This document shows positions 1 to 5,800 of a stretch of DNA of 5,800 nucleotides, piece after piece. Position numbers and translations under genes: made by a program. The notes below the pieces were generated by a model. The model was given only the letters and a program-made list of their open reading frames with translations. It did no database searches and was not told the DNA's origin. The DNA is taken from contig CALILB010000133.1 of the NCBI GenBank assembly GCA_938016625.1, positions 1-5,800 on the forward strand, written 5' to 3'. This stretch comes from an uncultured bacterium (GTDB lineage Bacteria > Acidobacteriota > Thermoanaerobaculia > Multivoradales > JAHEKO01). Position 1 is the first letter of the stretch. Each line of letters begins with the position of its first letter.

Positions 1-929
1 AGCTCCGGAAGTTGTGTGCGCAGATAGGTGCCCACATTGCCGGCCCCCATCCCCACGACCAGAAGACTCTCCAGCTCCGGCTGGATAAGCAGGGCGCCGG
101 CGGCGAAGCGCGGATAGGCGCGAGCGACCGGGAGACCGTCGCTCAGACGTACCGACGAGTGCTGGACCCGATCGCTCTTGAGGTAGCGCACGCCGTCGTG
201 CTCCTCGACGATCAGGGTCTGATAGGGGGTCATCCGCTTGAACAGCAGCGAGTCGTCGTCGATAACAGCTGGACGAGCCGTCGCCAGCGCCGCGGCAAAG
301 AGAGCCAGGGCGAGCGCTGCCCGGAGCTTCTGCTGCCCAAATCGTTCCGCCAGGGCGGCGCACCCGGTCAGCGCGGTGATGGCGAGGAGAAGTCCGAGAA
401 TCAGCTCTATCCGCAGCATCGGTATGAGGACAAAAGTACAGATCAGGGTCCCGGCCAGACTGCCGATGGTGGAAATGGCGTAGAGACGGCCGGCGGTCTT
501 GCCCAGTCCGGCCACATCCCGGGTCGCCAGCTTGATGGCGAACGGGGAGACCGTAGCGAGCAGCACCGTCGCCGGGCCGAAAAGTAGGGCGGCGGCCAGC
601 AATGTCCCCCAGGGCGAGCTGCCGGTCTTCTCCGCAACCAACGCGATCAGCGGCTGACCGGCGAAGCCGATCCAGGCCATACAGAGTCCGGCGACCAGCA
701 GAAGAGTGCCGAGAACGACCAGGGAAGGGTGGCGATCCGCCAACTTGCCGCCCCACCAATAGCCCAATGACATGGCGGCCAGGAAGACGCTGATGACCGA
801 GCCCCAGACGTAGACGCTGCTGCCGAAGTGGGGGGAGAGGAGGCGCGCCGAGAGGATTTCGAAGGCCATCAGCACCGCGCCGGCGGTGGCCACGATCATG
901 TAGAAGCGAGCTGTCGCCAGGTTGGTCAT
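1..929 (-). CDS. Membrane-fused spermidine synthase-like protein (partial, C-terminus outside window)
   Basis: This gene reads leftward and leaves the window after 309 complete codons, so only the N-terminal part is seen. The first ~220 residues are hydrophobic, with about seven likely membrane segments (roughly residues 9-31, 38-59, 68-92, 107-131, 148-171, 173-194, 201-220). After an acidic break (DDDS, 224-227) comes a soluble region typical of the spermidine synthase family: TPYQT at 234-238, then EEHDGVRYL and a QHSSVRLSDG stretch. The glycine-rich nucleotide loop VVGMGAGNVG at 291-300 would bind S-adenosylmethionine or its decarboxylated form. This layout matches the 'fused MFS/spermidine synthase' family, whose substrate is often unproven. 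The catalytic Asp region lies beyond the edge, so aminopropyltransferase activity cannot be judged. The start is the ATG at 929-927; no strong Shine-Dalgarno sequence precedes it and no other ATG or GTG start is close by. Family call is firm, substrate is inference. Confidence 0.88.
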   Translation of the reverse strand, partial: MTNLATARFYMIVATAGAVLMAFEILSARLLSPHFGSSVYVWGSVISVFLAAMSLGYWWGGKLADRHPSLVVLGTLLLVAGLCMAWIGFAGQPLIALVAEKTGSSPWGTLLAAALLFGPATVLLATVSPFAIKLATRDVAGLGKTAGRLYAISTIGSLAGTLICTFVLIPMLRIELILGLLLAITALTGCAALAERFGQQKLRAALALALFAAALATARPAVIDDDSLLFKRMTPYQTLIVEEHDGVRYLKSDRVQHSSVRLSDGLPVARAYPRFAAGALLIQPELESLLVVGMGAGNVGTYLRTQLPE

Positions 930-956
930 GGGCAGGTGAGGCGACGCTAGCAGAAG

Positions 957-985
957 ATCGGAGGCGACACTGTTAGTTCTGTCAA
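957..985 (-). promoter_or_regulatory. Possible sigma70-type promoter for the spermidine synthase-like gene
   Basis: On the minus strand a perfect -35 hexamer TTGACA (985-980) is followed after 17 bp by TCCGAT (962-957), which matches only three of six -10 positions. Initiation would fall about 20 bp before the ATG at 929. Spacing and position are right and the -35 is exact, but the -10 is poor for a gene that should be constitutively expressed. Confidence 0.3.
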
Positions 986-1088
986 CACGCGTTTGCCTTC
1001 CCGGTCCGGTTCCAGTAAGGTCCGGCCAGTTCAACCAAAACGAGTGCCGACCAGCCCCCGGGGACGGAGGCCGGGCGGAGCCCTTGAA

Positions 1089-1097
1089 AAGGAGAGG
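1089..1097 (+). promoter_or_regulatory. Strong ribosome binding site deciding the start of the exported protein
   Basis: AAGGAGAGG lies just ahead of the ATG at 1102, with GGAG (1091-1094) ending seven bases before it. It sits downstream of the alternative in-frame TTG at 1084, so that TTG cannot use it. It therefore fixes the start at 1102 and gives a normal signal peptide beginning MKRALIY. Confidence 0.8.
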
Positions 1098-1101
1098 AAA
1101 G

Positions 1102-1566
1102 ATGAAGAGAGCCCTTATCTACACCACAACCGCTGCCTGCGTGCTGATGGTAGCGACATCGATGGCCATGGCCGGCGAGGTCGTCGGCGAGAATATCGCC
1201 ATGCCCAAGCCGGACGTCTCGACCCAGCTGCCCAACGGCACGACCTACGTGAGCACCGGCAATAGCCAGGTCTGCAGGACCACCGACTCGAGCCATCCGC
1301 TGAACAACGCGGCGGGGGACTGTGGCGGGGGCTGCATCGTCGACGCCGAAGGTAACGCGACTTGTATGGGTTCCTGCACCTGGGTCGACAAGGACGGCGA
1401 CCTGGCGCTTTTTACCTGGGACGGCCAGACCTCCGGCAACTGGAAGCTCGTCGGCGGCAGCGGCAAGTACGCGTATGCCACCGGCAAAGGCACCTGGGAG
1501 GGCACCGGCGCCTACCCCGGCGGCATCGTCAAGAACTCTTGGCAGGGCGAGATCAACATCAAGTAA
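1102..1566 (+). CDS. Small exported cysteine-rich protein, glycine-rich beta-barrel-like C-terminal half
   Basis: A 154-residue protein I cannot name. Residues 1-24 form a textbook Sec signal peptide: basic MKR, hydrophobic core 4-20, and AMA at 22-24 with likely cleavage before Gly25. There is no lipobox Cys at the cleavage point, so the mature ~130-residue protein is probably free in the periplasm or secreted. The mature part has five cysteines (58, 74, 78, 88, 92), clustered in GDCGGGC and ATCMGSC. The rest is rich in Gly, Trp and aromatic residues (W94, W106, W114, W132, W147), including GGSGKYAYATGKGTWEGT at 118-135. That pattern resembles the G-(T/S)-GK(Y/F)A...G-G(T/S) strand-turn repeats of dirigent or allene-oxide-cyclase-like calycin barrels, which is inference from pattern only. 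The gene stands alone between a divergent gene and a hairpin, so it is probably monocistronic. An enzyme, a binding protein or a structural secreted protein are all possible. Confidence 0.85.
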   Translation: MKRALIYTTTAACVLMVATSMAMAGEVVGENIAMPKPDVSTQLPNGTTYVSTGNSQVCRTTDSSHPLNNAAGDCGGGCIVDAEGNATCMGSCTWVDKDGDLALFTWDGQTSGNWKLVGGSGKYAYATGKGTWEGTGAYPGGIVKNSWQGEINIK

Positions 1567-1575
1567 CCATATAGG

Positions 1576-1610
1576 GCAGGGCGGCCCGTTGGCCGAGCGG
1601 GTCGCCCTGC
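1576..1610 (+). terminator. Stem-loop after the exported-protein gene, possible terminator
   Basis: A 13-bp stem (GCAGGGCGGCCCG pairing with CGGGTCGCCCTGC, one G-T wobble) closes a 9-base loop and begins 10 bases after the stop at 1566. It is very stable. No U-run follows directly; only a short TTTT occurs at 1625-1628. It may be an imperfect intrinsic terminator or a 3'-end stabilising hairpin. Confidence 0.5.
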
Positions 1611-1632
1611 GCCCTTCATCCGGCTTTTGCAG

Positions 1633-1646
1633 AGATATCGATATCT
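1633..1646. promoter_or_regulatory. 14-bp perfect palindrome, candidate operator upstream of the PilT pair
   Basis: AGATATCGATATCT is a perfect inverted repeat with no spacer and is AT-richer than its surroundings. It lies 74 bp upstream of the first PilT-family start, in non-coding DNA. Symmetry and placement suit a dimeric regulator, but no known operator is recognised. Confidence 0.3.
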
Positions 1647-1681
1647 TCTGTGAAGTTTCGGATAGCGCCCGAGCTCGAGGC

Positions 1682-1697
1682 TGGCATACCCTGCGCT
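1682..1697 (+). promoter_or_regulatory. Weak sigma54-like -24/-12 element before the PilT pair
   Basis: TGGCA at 1682-1686 and GCT at 1695-1697 place GG and GC exactly ten bases apart, as in sigma54 promoters (TGGCAC-N5-TTGCW). The two T residues of the -12 box are replaced by GC. Initiation would fall near 1708, leaving a leader of only about 12 bases that starts at the Shine-Dalgarno sequence, which is a weakness. Confidence 0.18.
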
Positions 1698-1719
1698 TTC
1701 TGGTCCGAAAAGGCTCGGA

Positions 1720-3108
1720 ATGACCGACTCACCGCCACCCCCCACACCCGCCGATCCCCATGACGCCGAGCACTACCCGCCTCTGCTGGGCCGCATCGCC
1801 CTCCACAACAACCTGATCAGCAAGGACCAGTTGGCCTGGGCTCTGCGTGAGCAGAGCCGTGAGGGGGGCGTCCGCAAGCTGGGCGACATCTTGGTCAGCT
1901 CCGGCTTGATCACATCGAATCAGCTGCAGCAGCTCGTCCAGGTCCAGCAGCAGCTCCTGGCCGAGCACGAGTCGGCCTCGGAGCAGCCGGAGCCCTTCGA
2001 GTCCGTGCCCGAAAGCGAGCCCGCTCCCGCCCGGGAATCACCCGTGTTTACCGGGGCTGCCATCGACGACTTTCTGCGCATGGCGGTCGAGCAGCGGGCC
2101 AGCGACCTTCACTTCCATAGCGGCAGCCCCTTGCGTCTGCGTATTGACGGAGAATTTCTGACGGTCCCCGGGGGCGACCTTCCCCCCGACGAGATTCGCC
2201 ATCTTGTCGAGTCGGTTCTAGAACCGGAGCAGCACGAGCGCCTGCACGAGAGCGGTCAGGTGGACTTCTGCTACCAGATCGAGGGTCTTGCCCGCTTCCG
2301 TGTGAATGCCTATCGCCAGCAAAACGGGATCGATTCCGTCTTTCGCATCATCGGTCTCGAGCCTCCGTCCCTTTCGGATCTCGAGCTGCCACATGAGATC
2401 GCTCGCTTTGCCAACCATCATCAGGGAATGGTCCTCATTACCGGTCCCGGTGGTTGCGGCAAGACGTCCACCCTGGCGGCGATGATCCGTCTGATCAACG
2501 AAGAACAGCGTCACCACATCATCACCATCGAGGATCCGATCGAGTACCACCACCCGTCGCAAAGGTGCATCGTCAATCAGCGACAGGTGGAGCGCCACAC
2601 CGGAAGTTTTGCCGCCGCCCTGCGGGCCTCGCTGCGTGAGGATCCCGACGTCATCGTCATCGGTGAGTTGCGCGATCTCGAGACCATCTCCCTGGCCTTG
2701 ACCGCGGCCGAGACCGGTCACCTCGTGCTGGCGACCCTCCACACGACCAATGCCATTGCCACGATCAACCGTCTGGTCGGGGCCTTCCCGCCCTCCCAGC
2801 AGTCACAGGTGCGAACCATGGTCTCCGAGTCGTTGCGCGGCGTTGTCTCACAGCGTCTGGTCAAGCGGCTGGACGGCCAGGGAAGGGTTCCGGCGCTCGA
2901 GATCCTGGTCGTGACCTCGGCCGTCGGCAATCTCATCCGGCAGCGCAAGACCTTTCAGGTTCATTCGCTGATCCAGACCGGCGCGGCGGAGGGCATGTGT
3001 CTCTTCGACGACTCGCTCAGGCAGCTGGTCGCCCGCAAGGTCGTCTCCAGTGAGGAGGCCCTGCGCTACTGCGAAAACCCCAATTCGTTTGCGCAATCCA
3101 TCCCCTGA
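1720..3108 (+). CDS. PilT-family type IV pilus ATPase with N-terminal helical-repeat module
   Basis: A 462-residue secretion/pilus motor ATPase that should form a hexameric ring at the cytoplasmic base of a type IV pilus and use ATP hydrolysis to drive filament retraction or assembly. Residues 23-45 and 54-77 are two copies of a short motif (LG-I-...-LI(S/T)--QL---...Q), like the N-terminal helical domains of PilB/GspE-type ATPases. An acidic, proline-rich linker follows (84-108), then a PilT core from about 112: PAS-like N-domain with SDLHFHSG (128-135), Walker A GPGGCGKT (242-249), Asp box ITIEDPIEY (268-276), Walker B DPDVIVIGELRD (308-319), His box with H334 and H341, and AVGNLIRQ (401-408) at the place of the PilT AIRNLIRE motif. 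PilT is usually ~340-370 residues, so the extra length is the N-terminal extension. The ATG start follows AAAAGG (1708-1713) by six bases. The next gene is a second PilT 14 bp on. The PilT-like C-terminus argues against PilB. The exact role (PilT, PilU or a signalling variant) is unknown. Confidence 0.93.
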   Translation: MTDSPPPPTPADPHDAEHYPPLLGRIALHNNLISKDQLAWALREQSREGGVRKLGDILVSSGLITSNQLQQLVQVQQQLLAEHESASEQPEPFESVPESEPAPARESPVFTGAAIDDFLRMAVEQRASDLHFHSGSPLRLRIDGEFLTVPGGDLPPDEIRHLVESVLEPEQHERLHESGQVDFCYQIEGLARFRVNAYRQQNGIDSVFRIIGLEPPSLSDLELPHEIARFANHHQGMVLITGPGGCGKTSTLAAMIRLINEEQRHHIITIEDPIEYHHPSQRCIVNQRQVERHTGSFAAALRASLREDPDVIVIGELRDLETISLALTAAETGHLVLATLHTTNAIATINRLVGAFPPSQQSQVRTMVSESLRGVVSQRLVKRLDGQGRVPALEILVVTSAVGNLIRQRKTFQVHSLIQTGAAEGMCLFDDSLRQLVARKVVSSEEALRYCENPNSFAQSIP

Positions 3109-3112
3109 GGAG
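3107..3112 (+). promoter_or_regulatory. Ribosome binding site for the GTG-started second PilT gene
   Basis: GAGGAG overlaps the last two bases of the upstream TGA stop and ends ten bases before the GTG at 3123. It supports the GTG start and translation of both ATPases from one transcript. Confidence 0.65.
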
Positions 3113-3122
3113 TACAGGTTCG

Positions 3123-4199
3123 GTGGCCAAGATCGACGAGCTTTTCCACTACTGCAACGACCACGACGGCTCCGACCTTCATCTGTCGGCAGGTCTCGAG
3201 CCGCGAATCCGCCTGCACGGTGAGCTCGAGCCGGTAGCGGGCTGGTCGATCTTGACGCCACAGGCGCTGTTGGCCCTGATGACCGAGATCGCCAGCGAAG
3301 CCCAGTGGAAGAAGTACCAGGAGACCAACGATCTCGATTTCGCCTACGGCCTGAAAGGGGTCGCCCGCTTTCGCTGCAACTACCTGGCGCAGGAGAACGG
3401 TCCGGCGGCGGTCTTTCGCGTCATCCCGCGGGACATTCGCTCGCTCGAGGACAACGGGCTGCCCGAGGCGCTGGGCAAGTTCACCCATCTCGAAAAGGGC
3501 CTGGTACTGGTAACCGGCCCCACCGGGTCGGGCAAGTCGACCACCCTGGCCTCGATCCTCGATCGCATCAACAGCACCTACAGTCGGCATGTCGTTACCA
3601 TCGAGGACCCGGTAGAGTTCGTCCACCCGAATCGGCAATGCGTCTTCTCCCAGCGCGAAGTGGGGAGCGACACCGAGAGCTTCAGTGCCGCGCTGCGTGC
3701 CGCCATCCGTCAGGATGCCGATGTCATTCTCGTCGGCGAGATGCGGGATCTGGAGACCATCTCGCTCGCCATGACCGCCGCCGAGATGGGGGCTCTGGTC
3801 TTCGGCACCCTGCACACCAACAGCGCCGCCTCCACCATCGAGCGGCTGATCGACGCCTTTCCCGCCAACCAGCAGGCGCAAGCGAGAGAGAGCTTGGCCG
3901 AGTCCCTGGCGGGAGTTGTCTCGCAGCTTCTGGTGCGTACCGCGGATGGGGACGGACGAGTTGCCGCCACCGAGATCCTCTTTCGCACCTCGGGCCTTCC
4001 CAACATCATCCGGGAAGGGACCACCAGCATGATCCGCTCGGTCATCCAGTCGGGACGCGGCGATGGCATGCGGATGATGGACGACTCGATTGCGGAGCTG
4101 CTCCAGCAGGGGAGAATCACTCCGCGAGACGCCTATCTGAAGGCGGCGGAGAAAAGCCGCTTCGAGCCACCTGCGGCCGACCAGCTCACAACCTCATAA
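3123..4199 (+). CDS. pilT: Type IV pilus retraction ATPase PilT
   Basis: A 358-residue protein of normal PilT length with the complete set of motor motifs. In order: N-terminal PAS-like domain with GSDLHLSAG (16-24) and FRCNYLAQENG (83-93), canonical Walker A GPTGSGKST (132-140), Asp box VTIEDPVEF (158-166), Walker B DADVILVGEMRD (198-209; E206 the likely catalytic glutamate), His box ending GTLHT (H231), and a C-terminal helical region with LPNIIRE (292-298) in place of AIRNLIRE. Expected role: cytoplasmic hexamer that powers pilus disassembly for twitching, DNA uptake or surface sensing. Residue 224 is Ala where many PilT proteins have the first His of the His box. The start is GTG at 3123, supported by the GAGGAG site and by homology beginning at once. 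It is co-oriented with, and 14 bp after, the other PilT-family gene. Its stop overlaps the convergent HAD gene's stop by six bases. Confidence 0.95.
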   Translation: MAKIDELFHYCNDHDGSDLHLSAGLEPRIRLHGELEPVAGWSILTPQALLALMTEIASEAQWKKYQETNDLDFAYGLKGVARFRCNYLAQENGPAAVFRVIPRDIRSLEDNGLPEALGKFTHLEKGLVLVTGPTGSGKSTTLASILDRINSTYSRHVVTIEDPVEFVHPNRQCVFSQREVGSDTESFSAALRAAIRQDADVILVGEMRDLETISLAMTAAEMGALVFGTLHTNSAASTIERLIDAFPANQQAQARESLAESLAGVVSQLLVRTADGDGRVAATEILFRTSGLPNIIREGTTSMIRSVIQSGRGDGMRMMDDSIAELLQQGRITPRDAYLKAAEKSRFEPPAADQLTTS

Positions 4200-4823
4200 A
4201 AGCGCGTTGCGGCTCGTTGGAAGACCGAGCCGCTCGAGGCAGTGCTCGAGTTCCGGCATGCCACCAACGAGGTGGGCGCTCATCCCCGTATCGACTGCGG
4301 CTACCACGTTCACCGCGGTGTCGTCGAAGAAGGCGATCTGTCCGGGCGGAACAGCCAGGTCTCGAATCGCATGTTCGAATATCTCCGGCTCTGGCTTCAG
4401 TAGGCCCAGCTCGTGCGAAAAGTAGGAGTGATCGAATAGAGAGTCGAGATTCTCTCGATGGGCGGGAGCGTGCACCTCGTTCGAGTTGCTCAGATAGGCC
4501 AGACGATGGGTCTTTCGCAAGCGCTCGAGAAGTCGAGCCGCTCCGGGGTAGAGCCCTCCGCGCCAACGGTCGAGCTCGCGGAGGAAGGCCCCTGGTGAAA
4601 GATCCAGGGCCCACTCCTCGAGGAATCGATTGGCAAAGGACTCCGATGAGATTTCTCCGCGCTCGAAGAGGCGAACGGCCTCGGAGTCGATCCACTGTTG
4701 TCGCACCCGCGAACGGTCCGGGGCATCGGGAAGAAGGTAGCCAAGCTCTTCGAAGCCCGCGAAGTCGACCAGCACACCGCCGAGGTCGAACAGGAGGACT
4801 TGGAATGATCGACCGGCTTTCAT
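4194..4823 (-). CDS. HAD-superfamily (subfamily IA-like) hydrolase, probable phosphatase
   Basis: A 209-residue cytosolic protein with the four HAD motifs: motif I DLGGVLVD (13-20; nucleophile D13), motif II LSNSN (111-115; S112), motif III K143 in LLKPEPEIF, and motif IV FFDDTAVNV (165-173; D167/D168). Residues ~21-90 form a small helical cap, as in C1-cap members. The second motif I Asp, usually the general acid of phosphatases, is Gly15; the same DLG(N/G)V form occurs in YihX-type sugar-phosphate phosphatases, so this is a known variant rather than damage. The likely reaction is hydrolysis of a small phosphate ester such as a sugar phosphate. Dehalogenase activity is less likely given the context. 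The ATG at 4823 is preceded by only a weak GTGAG-like Shine-Dalgarno sequence. The gene is divergent from carB and convergent with pilT. The substrate cannot be read from the sequence. Confidence 0.92.
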   Translation of the reverse strand: MKAGRSFQVLLFDLGGVLVDFAGFEELGYLLPDAPDRSRVRQQWIDSEAVRLFERGEISSESFANRFLEEWALDLSPGAFLRELDRWRGGLYPGAARLLERLRKTHRLAYLSNSNEVHAPAHRENLDSLFDHSYFSHELGLLKPEPEIFEHAIRDLAVPPGQIAFFDDTAVNVVAAVDTGMSAHLVGGMPELEHCLERLGLPTSRNALL

Positions 4824-4873
4824 GAATCGCTCACTTGCACCAACGGCTACGACCGTCCGTCTTGGCCCGGGTG

Positions 4874-4881
4874 AGTATAGT
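4874..4881. promoter_or_regulatory. Possible shared bidirectional -10 element between the HAD gene and carB
   Basis: AGTATAGT gives TATAGT (4876-4881) on the plus strand and TATACT (4879-4874) on the minus strand, each five of six matches to TATAAT. It lies inside the 92-bp divergent gap, which is otherwise GC-rich. Predicted leaders would be about 28 bases for carB and 44 for the HAD gene. No good -35 hexamer is seen at 16-18 bp on either side. Confidence 0.35.
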
Positions 4882-4915
4882 GGGGAGAGGTTTCCAGGGT
4901 AGACTGAGCCGCCCG

Positions 4916-5800
<885 letters not shown>

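Noticed and set aside
12..587. 191-codon plus-strand open frame in the first 600 bases
   Set aside because: It is opposite the membrane-fused spermidine synthase-like gene; its Gln/Gly/Arg-rich product has no domain.
993..1021. Plus-strand promoter TTGCCT-N17-TAAGGT for the exported protein
   Set aside because: The -35 matches four of six positions and the -10 only three of six, too weak to list in this sequence.
1056..1063. CCCCGGGG palindrome ahead of the exported-protein gene
   Set aside because: Eight bases of G/C symmetry are expected by chance at this base composition.
1084..1101. TTG start adding six residues to the exported protein
   Set aside because: The Shine-Dalgarno sequence lies downstream of this TTG and is correctly spaced for the ATG at 1102, which also gives a cleaner signal peptide.
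1627..1655. Sigma70 promoter from TTGCAG upstream of the PilT pair
   Set aside because: The hexamer 17 bp downstream is GTGAAG, which does not resemble a -10 box.
1720..3108. First ATPase as PilB or GspE assembly ATPase
   Set aside because: It lacks the four-cysteine zinc motif and the longer C-terminal region of those families, and it ends with PilT-type AVGNLIRQ and GMCLFDDSL sequence.
3066..3881. 271-codon open frame antisense to the PilT genes
   Set aside because: The product is low-complexity Gly/Asp/Val-rich and mirrors PilT codons. There are no motifs and no plausible ribosome site.
3305..4825. Long 506-codon open frame on the plus strand across pilT and the HAD region
   Set aside because: Its translation is rich in Arg, Ser, Gly and Pro with no recognisable domain, and it overlaps two genes with complete motif sets. 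It is a GC-driven shadow frame.

Overview
The window comes from a GC-rich bacterial chromosome. It is densely coded, with short intergenic gaps and mostly ATG starts plus one GTG. Two type IV pilus motor ATPases, an exported protein with a clean Sec signal peptide and housekeeping genes suggest a Gram-negative, surface-motile organism. The base composition and the PilT style would fit Acidobacteriota or a deltaproteobacterial-type lineage, but that is a guess and nothing here fixes the taxon. I see no tRNA, rRNA, CRISPR array, insertion sequence or phage gene.

Layout. 1-929 (minus) is the N-terminal two thirds or so of a membrane-fused spermidine synthase-like protein, cut by the window edge. 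930-1101 is a divergent control region. 1102-1566 (plus) is a small exported, cysteine-rich protein with a glycine-rich, probably beta-barrel C-terminal half. 1567-1719 holds a strong hairpin and a 14-bp perfect palindrome. 1720-3108 and 3123-4199 (both plus) are two PilT-family ATPases 14 bp apart, almost certainly one operon. The first carries an extra N-terminal helical-repeat module and an acidic/proline-rich linker; the second is a compact PilT. 4194-4823 (minus) is a HAD-superfamily phosphatase-like protein whose stop overlaps the stop of the second PilT. 4824-4915 is a short divergent promoter region. 4916-5800 (plus) is the start of carB, the large subunit of carbamoyl phosphate synthetase, cut by the right edge.

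How the genes fit together. The two PilT paralogs form the only clear functional unit. They probably act at the cytoplasmic base of a type IV pilus in retraction, either as alternative motors or as a mixed pair comparable in idea to PilT/PilU. The other genes look like independent chromosomal neighbours: polyamine-type chemistry at the membrane, a small secreted protein of unknown role, a phosphatase, and pyrimidine/arginine precursor synthesis. I see no convincing new multi-gene system. The best leads are the unusual PilT pair, the unassigned exported cysteine-rich protein, and a possible shared bidirectional -10 element between the HAD gene and carB.
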